Assembly: GCF_003574445.1 (NCBI RefSeq)
Contig: NZ_KZ984554.1
Span: 100,906 to 164,905, forward strand
Reading direction: 5' to 3'
DNA length: 64,000 bases
Source of the DNA: Streptomyces sp. YIM 130001
GTDB lineage: Bacteria; Actinomycetota; Actinomycetes; Streptomycetales; Streptomycetaceae
A program made the position numbers and the translations under genes. Numbering within the stretch: position 1 is the stretch's first letter; each line of letters begins with the position of its first letter. This document shows, one piece after another, positions 43,742 through 52,903 of the stretch. The notes below the pieces were generated by a model. That model did not search any database and had not been told where the DNA came from. It saw only the letters and a list, made by a program, of their open reading frames with translations.

Positions 43742-44893
43742 GTGGTTCTAAAAACCTTCGGCTGGTCGTTCGCAGTTACTGCGCTCGGCCTGGTCGCGGC
43801 GGTGTTCTACGGAGGTTGGGCGGGGTTCGGGATCGTCGCGATCCTGTCCATCCTCGAAATTTCGCTGTCCTTCGACAACGCGGTGGTCAACGCCGGGATC
43901 CTGAAGAAGATGAATGCCTTCTGGCAGAAGATCTTCCTCACGGTCGGCATTCTCATCGCGGTCTTCGGCATGCGGCTGGTGTTCCCTGTCGTCATCGTCG
44001 CCATCAGCGCCTCGATCGGCCCGATCGAGGCCGTCGATCTGGCCATGACGGACAAGGACCGCTACCAGGAGCTGGTAACCGACGCTCACCCGTCGATCGC
44101 CGCCTTCGGTGGCATGTTCCTGCTCATGATCTTCCTCGACTTCGTCTTCGAGGACCGTGACATCAAGTGGCTCGGCTGGCTCGAGCGCCCGCTGGCCAAG
44201 CTCGGCAAGGTCGACATGCTGTCGGTCTGCATCGCGCTGATCGTGCTGATGATCTCTGCGATGACCTTCGCGGCCCACGCCCACCAGCACGGCGGCACTC
44301 ACGCCGACAAGGCGGAGACCGTACTGATCTCCGGCATCGCGGGTCTGATCACTTATCTGATCGTCGGTGGTCTCTCCGGGTACTTCGAGGACAAACTCGA
44401 AGAGGAGGAGGAACGCGAGCACGAGGAGGAGGAAGAGGCCAAGAAGAAGGGCAAGCCCGTCTCGGCCGTCAAGCTCGCCGGCAAGGCCGCGTTCTTCATG
44501 TTCCTCTACCTCGAGGTCCTCGACGCGTCGTTCTCGTTCGACGGCGTGATCGGCGCCTTCGCCGTCACCAACGACATCGTCCTGATGGCGCTCGGCCTCG
44601 GCATCGGTGCCATGTACGTCCGTTCGCTCACGGTCTACCTGGTCCGCCAGGGCACCCTGGACGACTACGTGTACCTCGAGCACGGTGCGCACTACGCGAT
44701 CGGCGCGCTCGCCGTGATCCTGCTCGTCACCATCCAGTACCAGATCCACGAGCTGATCACCGGTCTCGTCGGCGTCCTCCTGATCGCCGCGTCCTTCTGG
44801 TCCTCGGTCCAGCGCAACAAGCGGCTGGCCGCGGCCGAAGGAGGGAACGGCCCCGCCTCGGGGGAAAAGACAGAAGTCTCTTCCGGGGTGTGA
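43742..44893 (+). CDS. DUF475 / TerC-like integral membrane protein
   Basis: 383 residues with about nine membrane helices. The conserved acidic pairs ILEISLSFDNAVVNA (about 37-51) and LEVLDASFSFDGVIGA (about 256-271), repeated in the two halves, are the TerC-superfamily motifs thought to bind metal ions within the membrane. A highly charged cytoplasmic loop (EDKLEEEEEREHEEEEEAKK, about 220-239) separates the halves, and the loop AAHAHQHGGTHADK adds His. Likely forms the membrane part of the Ter system with the TerD proteins. GTG start. Confidence 0.9.
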   Translation: MVLKTFGWSFAVTALGLVAAVFYGGWAGFGIVAILSILEISLSFDNAVVNAGILKKMNAFWQKIFLTVGILIAVFGMRLVFPVVIVAISASIGPIEAVDLAMTDKDRYQELVTDAHPSIAAFGGMFLLMIFLDFVFEDRDIKWLGWLERPLAKLGKVDMLSVCIALIVLMISAMTFAAHAHQHGGTHADKAETVLISGIAGLITYLIVGGLSGYFEDKLEEEEEREHEEEEEAKKKGKPVSAVKLAGKAAFFMFLYLEVLDASFSFDGVIGAFAVTNDIVLMALGLGIGAMYVRSLTVYLVRQGTLDDYVYLEHGAHYAIGALAVILLVTIQYQIHELITGLVGVLLIAASFWSSVQRNKRLAAAEGGNGPASGEKTEVSSGV

Positions 44894-44989
44894 CCGACTG
44901 CCCGAACAGGGAAAGCTCCGAAGCGGGGCGGCCACGAGGTGGGACCTCGCGGCCGCCCCGCCGCATGGGATCAGACACCAGGGGGTGGG

Positions 44990-45736
44990 ATGTCCTTCTT
45001 CGACGGGCTGCGGCGCGGACGTGCCGCGCAGTTCGACTCCGGCAGCGCTGCGTCCAACGCCATTGAGCTCACCAAACGGAACCCGTCCGTCTCGCTCAAC
45101 AAGCAGGGGGCGGCCACCGGCAATCTCCGGGTCAATCTGTCCTGGAGGATGCGCACATCCGACATCGAAGGGCGTTCCAAGCAGGGCGGTCGGCTCTTCC
45201 GGCATCCGTTCCGGCTCTTTCAGCCGGACGTGGTCCAGGCCCACACCCAGGGTGTGGTCAACGTGGACCTGGACATCGGCTGCCTCTACGAACTCGTCGA
45301 CGGCGGCAAGGGAGTGGTTCAGCCGCTGGGCGGGTTCTTCGGGGATCTGAACGCGCCGCCGTTCGTGAAGCTCAGTGGTGACGACCGCTTCGGCTCACCC
45401 TCCGGCGAGACCATCTACGTCAATCTCGACCATCGCGAGTCCATCAAACGCCTGCTGATCTTCTGCTACATCTACGACCAGACACCGGCCTTCGACCGTA
45501 CGCACGCCAAGGTCACTCTCTACCCGAGCAACGGCCCGCGCATCGAGATCGAACTCGACGAACGCGCCCCGCAGGCCCGCTCCTGCGCCGTGCTCACCGT
45601 CGAGAACGTCAAGGGGGAGCTGACGGTGCGCCGGCAGGTGAAGTTCGTGTACGGCTTCCAGGCCGAACTCGACCGGCTCTTCGGGTGGGGGCTGCAGTGG
45701 GGGCGGGGGTACAAGTCGTCGGTGGGGGAGCGCTGA
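44990..45736 (+). CDS. Divergent TerD-like (tellurium-resistance) protein
   Basis: 248 residues. Start at 44990 (MSFFDGLRRGRAAQFDSG). The N-terminal part, NPSVSLNKQGAATGNLRVNLSW, and VNVDLDIGCLYELVDGGKG are remote versions of the TerD strands, and the long C-terminal part (IYVNLDHRESIKRLLIFCYIYD, TVRRQVKFVYGFQAELDRLFGWGLQW) matches TerD-related proteins known from Streptomyces ter loci. The acidic Ca loop of classical TerD is lacking. Role unknown; co-oriented with the DUF475 gene, 96 bases downstream. Confidence 0.82.
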   Translation: MSFFDGLRRGRAAQFDSGSAASNAIELTKRNPSVSLNKQGAATGNLRVNLSWRMRTSDIEGRSKQGGRLFRHPFRLFQPDVVQAHTQGVVNVDLDIGCLYELVDGGKGVVQPLGGFFGDLNAPPFVKLSGDDRFGSPSGETIYVNLDHRESIKRLLIFCYIYDQTPAFDRTHAKVTLYPSNGPRIEIELDERAPQARSCAVLTVENVKGELTVRRQVKFVYGFQAELDRLFGWGLQWGRGYKSSVGER

Positions 45737-45867
45737 GGGGCGGCACGCGTGGCGCGGGGAGTGTGGGTCCTGCACGCCTGAGTAAAACGTCCGTGGGCGG
45801 CTTCTGTGCGGCGGGTCAGCGGGCGCCCGAGCGTGACGTCAGCCGTGCGCCGTCGGCCTCGGTGTGG

Positions 45868-46794
45868 TCAGCGGCCGGCGAACTGCGGTCCCTGGGGCGG
45901 TAGTTGGAAGTCGGGGTCGGGGGCGACGGTCGGGACGGGCGGGTTGATGGGGGCCGCTGCGCCGACGGGGTCGGTGGGCGCTGATTCGGGGCTGCCCACG
46001 GGCTGCGGATAGCCGTAGGAGCCGCCTTGCGCCGGGACGGGCTGGGGGTAGCCGTACGCGGGTGGTGCGGCGGTGGCAGCCGGTGCCGGGTGTACGAGGG
46101 GCGGTTCCACGGGCGGCTGGGGGTACCCGTACGCCGGCTGAGGCTCGGGGTCCGGGGACGGTGCGGGTGGCGGAGGGCCAGGGGTGGGGCTCGGTGGTGG
46201 TGCTGTGGGAGAGGCGGCCGGCGCCGCGGCGGGGGCAGGGGCCTCGGACTCGTCGACCGAGATGCCGAAGTCGGTGGCGAGGCCCACCAGGCCGTTGGAG
46301 TAGCCCTCGCCCAGGGCACGGAACTTCCAGGTGTCGCGCCTGCGGTACAACTCTCCGCAGATCAGCGCCGTTTCGGCTCCCGTCTCGGGGGTCACGTCGA
46401 AGTACGCGTACGGCTCGATGTCCACGTCGGTCGTGGCCGCGTCGTACAGCAGGATGCGCAGCTCCCGTACCTTGCCGAACGTCACGTCGTCCGCCGAGGC
46501 GACGATGAGTACGCGGTCGACCTCGTGACCCAGCCCGGAGAGGTCTGCCTGGATGGTGTCGGTGAGGCCTTCGGGTCCAGCCTTCTTGCCGAGCCGCCAG
46601 ACCTTGCCCGACGGGTGGCGCGGCTGGTTGTAGAAAACGAAGTCCCCGTCGGAGCGCACCCGGCCGTCGGCGCCCAGGAGCAGCGCGGAGGCGTCGATGT
46701 CCGGGACATCGGGTCCCGCCGTCCAGCGCAGCACGGCGCGGACCGCCGTGACTTCGAGCGGGACGTTCGACCCCTTCACCATCGCGTGCGTCAT
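45868..46794 (-). CDS. TerD-domain protein with Pro-rich YGYPQP-repeat tail
   Basis: 308 residues from ATG at 46794 ([11 protein letters not shown]). Residues 1-175 are a TerD domain ([62 protein letters not shown]). Residues from 180 on are Pro/Ala-rich and disordered, with YGYPQP occurring three times. Such tails may serve as linkers or for protein contacts. Convergent with the TerD-like gene before it and divergent from the CitE-like gene, with which it shares a 229-base promoter region. Confidence 0.85.
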   Translation of the reverse strand: MTHAMVKGSNVPLEVTAVRAVLRWTAGPDVPDIDASALLLGADGRVRSDGDFVFYNQPRHPSGKVWRLGKKAGPEGLTDTIQADLSGLGHEVDRVLIVASADDVTFGKVRELRILLYDAATTDVDIEPYAYFDVTPETGAETALICGELYRRRDTWKFRALGEGYSNGLVGLATDFGISVDESEAPAPAAAPAASPTAPPPSPTPGPPPPAPSPDPEPQPAYGYPQPPVEPPLVHPAPAATAAPPAYGYPQPVPAQGGSYGYPQPVGSPESAPTDPVGAAAPINPPVPTVAPDPDFQLPPQGPQFAGR

Positions 46795-47023
46795 GTCGTC
46801 ATCCTGCCTTCCCGGTCGGTGCTCGGACAACGCGGGGGCGGCGGTATCCAGGGAGTTCTCTCAGTGGTTGGGGAGATTTCCGGCCGTAGGTGTGAGGACC
46901 GGTTACCGGAATTTCATCCGGGTGGGGAACTGTTGACATGCGTCTCCACGTACTATTACCGGCCACATCAAGTCAGCGGGAGCGCTGTATCGGGCAGTCA
47001 GGGTCCTGCAACGGGGGAGTCTC

Positions 47024-48250
47024 ATGCGTCATTTCGGACATATTGCGCCTGAGATCCGGAAGGATCTATTCCACCGGGATCCGTGCGAGTTCACTCTGGA
47101 CTCGCCACCCGAAGTGCTGTCCGTAGCCCTCGGGGCCACCCTGTACAGCCCCGCGACCAGGGTGCAGCTGGCCGACGACATCCTGAAGCAGGCCTCCCGT
47201 GGTGTGGTGTCCATGGTCATCTGCCTCGAGGACTCCATCGGGGACGCTGATGTCGAGCAGGCCGAGCAGAACCTGGTCACCCAGTTCTTCGAGCTCGCCG
47301 GGCGGGCCGCGTTGCTCCCGGAGGGGAGCCGGGGGGCGGACGCGCCTGAGTCGACTGCGCCCGCGGTCGCCGCGGGCGAGCTGCCGCTCTTGTTCATCCG
47401 GGTGCGGGAGCCGGCACAGATATCCGACCTGGTGCAACGCCTCGGCCCTGCCAGTGCACTGTTGTCCGGATTCGTACTCCCGAAGTTCACCGAGGAACGG
47501 GGCACACCGTTCCTGGAGGCCGTCGCCGCCGCGGAAATCGCGGGCCGGCGGCGCCTGTTCGCCATGCCGGTACTCGAGTCGCCGGAGCTCCTGCACCGCG
47601 AGACCCGAGGCGAGACCTTGGCCGGGATCGCGCGCACCGTCGACAAGTACCGAGACCGTGTTCTCGCCCTGCGCCTCGGAGTCACCGACTTCTGCTCGGT
47701 CTACGGTCTGCGGCGTACACCGGATATGACGGCCTACGACGTACAGATCGTGGCCTCCGTCATTGGCGATGTCGTGAACGAACTGGGCCGTGCCGACGGA
47801 ACGGGCTTCACCGTCACCGGACCGGTCTGGGAGTACTTCAAGGTCCAGCAGCGGATGTTCAAACCACAACTGCGCAGCAGCCCGTTCCTCGGTCGGGCGG
47901 AGGAACTGCGCAGCACGCTCATCGAGCACGACATGGACGGTCTGCTCCGTGAGATCGAACTGGACCGCGCCAACGGCCTGCAGGGCAAGACCTGCATCCA
48001 CCCCTCCCATGTGCTGCCCGTACACGCACTGTCCGTGGTCAGCCACGAGGAATACAGCGACGCCCAGGACATCCTGTGCCCGGAACGCGACGGCGGCGGC
48101 GTCCTGAGGTCGGCCTACACGAACAAGATGAACGAGGTGAAGCCGCACCGCGCCTGGGCCGAGCGCACGCTGCGACGAGCCGAGGTCTTCGGCGTCGCAC
48201 GGGCCGACACGAGCTTCGTGGAGCTGCTCACGGCGGGCTTGCCGAGTTGA
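47024..48250 (+). CDS. HpcH/HpaI (CitE-like) lyase of the ter module
   Basis: 408 residues. The TIM-barrel signature of the citrate-lyase-beta family is visible: VSMVICLEDSIGDADV (about 61-76, with the Glu-Asp pair), LLFIRVREP (substrate Arg), GFVLPKF (Lys), LFAMPVLESPELLH and KTCIHPSHVLPVHA. It is longer than CitE itself. Homologues in Ter-linked gene clusters are predicted to cleave or form a C-C bond in the synthesis of a nucleoside-like metabolite. The stop is 3 bases before the PRTase-TRSP-StiP gene and all three genes (47024-52326) seem to be one operon. Confidence 0.85.
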   Translation: MRHFGHIAPEIRKDLFHRDPCEFTLDSPPEVLSVALGATLYSPATRVQLADDILKQASRGVVSMVICLEDSIGDADVEQAEQNLVTQFFELAGRAALLPEGSRGADAPESTAPAVAAGELPLLFIRVREPAQISDLVQRLGPASALLSGFVLPKFTEERGTPFLEAVAAAEIAGRRRLFAMPVLESPELLHRETRGETLAGIARTVDKYRDRVLALRLGVTDFCSVYGLRRTPDMTAYDVQIVASVIGDVVNELGRADGTGFTVTGPVWEYFKVQQRMFKPQLRSSPFLGRAEELRSTLIEHDMDGLLREIELDRANGLQGKTCIHPSHVLPVHALSVVSHEEYSDAQDILCPERDGGGVLRSAYTNKMNEVKPHRAWAERTLRRAEVFGVARADTSFVELLTAGLPS

Positions 48251-48253
48251 TCC

Positions 48254-51200
48254 GTGAGCGGCGGTACGTGGGTCCACGCCACCGATCCCGTCGGTACGGA
48301 ACTGCGCCGCCACCCCGTCTCCGTCGGTACGAGGGGGGCGGGTGAACTCTGTGAATCGGACAGCGCGAGTGCGAGGGGGACCGGCTGTGCCGGTGGAGGC
48401 AAGGGAACGAAGGGTGCGGGCGGCCGTGGCGATGGAACCGGTGCGGCAGGCTGTATCGACGGAACGAGCGGAACGAGCGGAACGAGCGGAACGAGCGCGG
48501 CGGGCCGCGTCGACGGAGCGAGTGGGACAGGCATGACGGAACCGAAGAGTGCGGCGACGGACGCGACCGGCGGCCGAGCGCCACGTGCAGCGAGGGCCGG
48601 CCTTGCGGCGCCGGCGGGCGAACCGGCGCCGCTCGGCACAAGGGCGACGACCGAGACCGGCCGATCGCCACGGCCGGGTGTCCACCCGACCTGGACCGGC
48701 ACCTGGGTCGCCGAACGCCTCGGAGTCGAGCTCGCCGGTGACGAACAGCTCACGGCCATGCTCGGCCTCGCCCTGCGCCGCAACCCGAAGCGCGCCCACC
48801 TCCTCGTCTCCAACGTCCTCGGCAAGCACGTCCCGCAGAGCCCCACGGTCGTCTGGCGGGCCGGGTACGACCTCGGCGTCCGCGTACGCGACCTGCTCGG
48901 CACCGAGGAGGCCGTACGCGCCGTGGTTCTCGGATATGCCGAGACCGCCACCGGTCTCGGGCACTCGGTCGCCGACGGCCTCGCGCTCGCGCCGTGTCTG
49001 CACTCCACCCGCCGTCCGGTCGAAGGAGTCGACCGGGCCGGCGGCTTCGAAGAGTCCCATTCCCATGCCACCTCTCACCTGCTGCTCCCCGAGGACCCCG
49101 CCCTGCTGCGCGGCGACGGCCCGCTCGTCCTCGTCGACGACGAGTTCTCCACCGGCAACACCGTCCTCAACACCATCCGCGCCCTCCACGCCTCCTTCCC
49201 TCGCAAGCGGTACGTGATCGTCGCTCTCGTCGACATGCGCTCGGCCGCGGACCAGGGCCGGCTCGCGGAGTTCGCCGACGAGATCGGCGCCCGAGTCGAC
49301 CTGATCGTCACCGCGACGGGCACGGTCCGCCTCCCCGCCGACGTCCTCCAGAAGGGCCAGGACCTCGTCGCGCGGTACGAGGCAACGACCTCCGCCGCCG
49401 CCCGTGCCGCTGCCTCCCCGACGGGGCCCTCCCGCACCGCCCGCTCGTCCGACCACTCCGCCGTCGTACCCGGCTCCAGGAACGGAAACGCGCCGTCCCC
49501 TGAGCCGCCGCCCGCTCCGATCCCCGAAGTGCCGGACGCGGCACCGGCGTTCGGGTCGGCACCGGCCGAGGCGACCCGGATCGACCTCGGCTGGCCCTCC
49601 GGACTGCCCGACGGCGGCAGGCATGGCTTCACGCCCCGCGACCGCGAGCGACTGGAAGGGGCCCTCCCCTCCATGGCCGCCCGCCTGGCCCAGGAACTCG
49701 GCCTCCCCGCCGAGCTCGGCACGTCCTCCTCGAGCTCACCGCCGCCCCTGCCCTCCTCGGGCGGCCGCCGCGCACGCGTCCTCGTGCTCGGCTTCGAGGA
49801 GTTGATGTACGCCCCACTTCGCCTCGGAGTCGCGCTCGAAGAATTCGCCGATGCCGATGTGCGCTACTCGACCACCACACGGTCCCCCGTTCTCGCTGTC
49901 GACGACCCCGGCTATGCCATCCGCAGCCGTCTCGTCTTCCCCGCCCATGACCGTCCTGCCGACGGCCCGGGCCCCCGCTATGCGTACAACGTCGCCGGCG
50001 CCGGCTTCGACGCGATCGTCGCCGTGGTCGACTCGACCGCCGACACCCCCGAACTGCACGCCCCCGACGGCCTCCTCGCTCAACTGGCCGCCCACACACC
50101 ACGCGTGCTCCTGGTGAGCCTCCCCTCCTACGTGCCGTCACATCACCACATCGCTGCGGACCCCGCCTCACCTTCCGCCGCGCACACCGGCGTCAGCACC
50201 ACCGACCGCACCACCGAACGGCAGGAACCATCCATGCTGCCCGAGCCCCTCCGAGGACCCGCCTTCTCCTCCTATAGGCCCGACGAGGTGGGCTGGCTGC
50301 TCCAGGACCTCTCCGACGCCGAGCTCGAGGCACCCACGGAGGAGCGTGAGGAGGCCATCCAGAGCGGCGGGGCGCACTACGCCGAGTCCCTGCCGGTCGA
50401 GTTCCAGCCGAGCCCGGCCTATCAGTCCCTCTTCACCTCCGCTCTGGAACAGTCCGCCGCCCGCGTCGCCATCGCGGTCGGCACGGTCACCGACACCGTT
50501 CTCGCCGAACGGGCACAACGCTCCGGCCAGCCCGATTCCCGGCCGGTCCTGGTGTCCCTGGCCAGGGCAGGAACCCCGGTCGGCGTCCTGATGCGGCGCT
50601 GGGCCCAGCACCGCCACGGCATCGAGCTGCCGCACTTCGCCGTGTCGATCGTGCGCGGCCGCGGCATCGACACCAACGCACTGCGCTGGCTCGCCGCCCA
50701 CTACGACCCGGCCGACGTCGTCTTCGTCGACGGCTGGACCGGCAAGGGAGCCATCACCCGAGAACTCGCCCAGGCCCTGGAGCAGTTCGAGAAATCCACC
50801 GGCATCACCGGCTTCAGCCCCGAGATCGCTGTGCTCGCGGATCCCGGATCCTGTGTGCGCACCTACGGCACTCGCGAGGACTACCTCATCCCCTCCGCCT
50901 GTCTGAACTCCACGGTCTCCGGCCTCATATCCCGCACGGTCCTGCGTGCCGACCTCGTCGGACCCGACGACTTCCACGGCGCGAAGTTCTACCGCGAACT
51001 CGCCGGCTCCGATGTGTCCGCCGACTTCCTTTCCGCCGTCCAGGACCGCTTCGACGAGGTTTCCGGCATCGTGGACGCCCGGGTCAAGGAGATGCTCGCT
51101 CTCGACCGCGCCCCCACCTGGGAAGGATGGGCCGCCGTCGAACGCATCAGTGAGGCCTACGGAATCCACGACGTGAACCTGGTCAAGCCGGGCGTCGGCG

Positions 51201-51415
51201 AGACAACCCGCGTCCTCCTGCGACGCGTTCCGTGGAAGATCCTTGCCCGGCGAGGTGCGGGCCCCGACCTCGACCACCTCAGGATGCTCGCCGAACAGCG
51301 AGGAGTCCCCATCGAGGAGGTCGACGAACTGCCGTACTCCTGCGTCGGTCTGATCCACCCCCAGTACACCCGCGGAGCGACCGGGGCCGACGGCAAGGCG
51401 GTGACCGCCCCATGA
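48254..51415 (+). CDS. Fused PRTase - TRSP - StiP-like protein of the ter module
   Basis: One uninterrupted frame of 1053 codons that joins three parts usually found in two genes. Residues about 140-390 are a type I phosphoribosyltransferase, with the PRPP loop LVLVDDEFSTGNTVLN near 290-305. After a Pro/Ala linker comes the TRSP domain (ARVLVLGFEELMYAPLRLG and the name-giving TTRSP near 536). Residues 661 to the end match the StiP family once annotated as cysteine proteases (LVSLARAGTPVGVLMRR, FVDGWTGKGAITREL, DPGSCVRTYGTREDYLIPSA). An ATG at 50234 with AGGAA 6 bases upstream marks a possible internal start for StiP. The first 90 residues are low complexity, with GTS four times; the true start may be 48533. 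The stop overlaps the HAD gene (ATGA). Confidence 0.8.
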   Translation: MSGGTWVHATDPVGTELRRHPVSVGTRGAGELCESDSASARGTGCAGGGKGTKGAGGRGDGTGAAGCIDGTSGTSGTSGTSAAGRVDGASGTGMTEPKSAATDATGGRAPRAARAGLAAPAGEPAPLGTRATTETGRSPRPGVHPTWTGTWVAERLGVELAGDEQLTAMLGLALRRNPKRAHLLVSNVLGKHVPQSPTVVWRAGYDLGVRVRDLLGTEEAVRAVVLGYAETATGLGHSVADGLALAPCLHSTRRPVEGVDRAGGFEESHSHATSHLLLPEDPALLRGDGPLVLVDDEFSTGNTVLNTIRALHASFPRKRYVIVALVDMRSAADQGRLAEFADEIGARVDLIVTATGTVRLPADVLQKGQDLVARYEATTSAAARAAASPTGPSRTARSSDHSAVVPGSRNGNAPSPEPPPAPIPEVPDAAPAFGSAPAEATRIDLGWPSGLPDGGRHGFTPRDRERLEGALPSMAARLAQELGLPAELGTSSSSSPPPLPSSGGRRARVLVLGFEELMYAPLRLGVALEEFADADVRYSTTTRSPVLAVDDPGYAIRSRLVFPAHDRPADGPGPRYAYNVAGAGFDAIVAVVDSTADTPELHAPDGLLAQLAAHTPRVLLVSLPSYVPSHHHIAADPASPSAAHTGVSTTDRTTERQEPSMLPEPLRGPAFSSYRPDEVGWLLQDLSDAELEAPTEEREEAIQSGGAHYAESLPVEFQPSPAYQSLFTSALEQSAARVAIAVGTVTDTVLAERAQRSGQPDSRPVLVSLARAGTPVGVLMRRWAQHRHGIELPHFAVSIVRGRGIDTNALRWLAAHYDPADVVFVDGWTGKGAITRELAQALEQFEKSTGITGFSPEIAVLADPGSCVRTYGTREDYLIPSACLNSTVSGLISRTVLRADLVGPDDFHGAKFYRELAGSDVSADFLSAVQDRFDEVSGIVDARVKEMLALDRAPTWEGWAAVERISEAYGIHDVNLVKPGVGETTRVLLRRVPWKILARRGAGPDLDHLRMLAEQRGVPIEEVDELPYSCVGLIHPQYTRGATGADGKAVTAP
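48461..48496 (+). repeat. Four tandem copies of a 9-base unit
   Basis: GGAACGAGC is repeated four times without mismatch. If translation starts at 48254 it encodes Gly-Thr-Ser four times (residues 70-81). Repeat-number changes would keep frame. Confidence 0.9.
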
Positions 51416-52326
51416 GCACCCCGTCCCGCACCACCCGCTCAGCACCGGGAACCCTCGTGTCGACCACGCCTTCCGCAACCCGCCCCGCGGCCACCACCCT
51501 GGTCGCCAGCGACCTCGACCGCACACTCATCTACTCCGCCCCCGCCCTCCAGTTGTCCATGCCCGACGCCCTCGCCCCCCGGCTGCTGTGCGTCGAGATC
51601 TACGACAACAAGCCGCTGTCCTACCTCACCGAAGATGCTGCCGAGCTCTTCGCCGAACTCGCGCGCACCACCTGCTTCGTGCCGACCACCACCCGGACCC
51701 GCGAGCAGTACAGGCGCGTCCACCTCCCCGGTCCAGCACCACAGTTCGCCATCTGCGCCAACGGCGGTCACCTCCTCGTCGACGGAGAGTCCGACCCGGA
51801 TTGGCAGCGCCACGTACGCCGGCGACTGGCTGACGAGTGCGCCTCACTCGATGAGGTCCGAAGCCACCTGCAGCGCGCCGCCGACCCTCACTGGCTCCTC
51901 AAGGAGCGCGTAGCCGAAGACCTCTTCGCCTATCTGGTCGTGGACCGGGCCCTCCTACCCGAAGGCTGGGTCAAGGAGCTCGCCGAATGGGCCGAGCCCA
52001 AGGGATGGACCGTGTCCCTACAGGGCCGCAAGATCTACGCCGTGCCCCAGCCGCTCACCAAGAGTGCCGCGATGCGCGAAGTCGCCGAACGCACCGGCGC
52101 CGAACTCACCCTCGCCGCCGGGGACTCGCTCCTGGACGCCGACCTGCTGCTCGCCGCGGACCACTCCTGGCGGCCGGGCCACGGCGAACTCGCGGACTCC
52201 GGGTGGCGTGCACCGAACCTCACGGTTCTCGCCGAACAGGGGGTGGCGGCTGGGGAGCAGATTCTGCGTGAGTTCCTGCGCGCCTCCGGCCACGACCGGG
52301 GCGCGCGAGTATCCGCGTCCCGATGA
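51412..52326 (+). CDS. HAD-family phosphatase of the ter module
   Basis: 304 residues, ATGA overlap with the preceding gene. Motif I is VASDLDRTLIY (Asp34, Asp36), motif II the TTTRTR region near residue 85, motif III Lys in LTKSAAMR and motif IV AGDSLLDADLLLAAD. These are the catalytic residues of HAD phosphatases of the Cof/sucrose-phosphatase type. In the context of a PRTase and a CitE-like enzyme, removal of phosphate from a sugar-phosphate intermediate is likely. Its last 36 codons overlap the 3' end of the convergent dedA gene. Confidence 0.87.
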   Translation: MSTPSRTTRSAPGTLVSTTPSATRPAATTLVASDLDRTLIYSAPALQLSMPDALAPRLLCVEIYDNKPLSYLTEDAAELFAELARTTCFVPTTTRTREQYRRVHLPGPAPQFAICANGGHLLVDGESDPDWQRHVRRRLADECASLDEVRSHLQRAADPHWLLKERVAEDLFAYLVVDRALLPEGWVKELAEWAEPKGWTVSLQGRKIYAVPQPLTKSAAMREVAERTGAELTLAAGDSLLDADLLLAADHSWRPGHGELADSGWRAPNLTVLAEQGVAAGEQILREFLRASGHDRGARVSASR

Positions 52327-52903
52327 ACAGCAGCAGGGCGAGCGCGGCACCGGCGAGGACCACCGTCGAATAGGTGGACACGTATCCCGTCACCTGCGAC
52401 CAGTTGTCACCGAGCTGGTAGCCCGCCAGGACGAAGACGGTGTTCCAAATCGCGCTGCCGAGCGTCGTGAGGAACAAGAACATCGACACCGGCATCCGCT
52501 CCACGCCGGCGGGCACGGAGATCAGGCTGCGGAAGATCGGGATCATCCGGCCGAAGAACACCGCCTTGCGGCCGTGCCGGGTGAACCAGGCCTCTGTCCT
52601 TTCTATGTCGGAGACCTTGACCAACGGCAGCCGTGACGCGACGGCGATGATGCGGTCGCGGCCGAACAGCGCACCCAGGCCGTACAGGGCGAGCGCACCG
52701 ACGACCGAACCCGTCGTCGTCCACAGCAGGGCAGCCGTGAGGTTCATCTGGCCCGTGCTCGCCGCGAATCCCGTGAGCGGCAGGATCACTTCGCTGGGCA
52801 GGGGTGGGAAGAGGTTCTCCAGGGCGATGGCCAGGCCTGCGCCGGGAGCCCCGAGTGTGTCCATCAGGCTGGTGATCCAGTGAGGTGCGGTGCTTTCGAT
52901 CAT
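52220..52903 (-). CDS. DedA-family membrane protein
   Basis: 227 residues. LENLFPPLPSEVILPLTGFAA (about 29-49) is the conserved first re-entrant helix with the acidic residue, and FFGRMIPIFRSLISVPAGVERM holds the DedA R-x-x-P-x-x-R motif. About five membrane helices. DedA proteins are linked to lipid-carrier (undecaprenyl-phosphate, phospholipid) scrambling and to membrane potential. The C-terminal 25 residues are disordered and Pro/Arg-rich; this region overlaps the HAD gene by 107 bases on the opposite strand. Confidence 0.9.
   Translation of the reverse strand: MIESTAPHWITSLMDTLGAPGAGLAIALENLFPPLPSEVILPLTGFAASTGQMNLTAALLWTTTGSVVGALALYGLGALFGRDRIIAVASRLPLVKVSDIERTEAWFTRHGRKAVFFGRMIPIFRSLISVPAGVERMPVSMFLFLTTLGSAIWNTVFVLAGYQLGDNWSQVTGYVSTYSTVVLAGAALALLLFIGTRILARPGRGRRRAGTHAESAPQPPPPVRREP

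Noticed and set aside
46933..46956. TTGACA...TACTAT as promoter of the CitE-like gene
   Set aside because: Spacer of only 12 bases; a functional sigma-70 type promoter is unlikely in this form, though the area probably holds the real one.
47066..49624. 852-codon minus-strand frame over the CitE-like and PRTase genes
   Set aside because: Gly/Arg-rich without motifs; both plus-strand genes have recognised active-site motifs and tight spacing.
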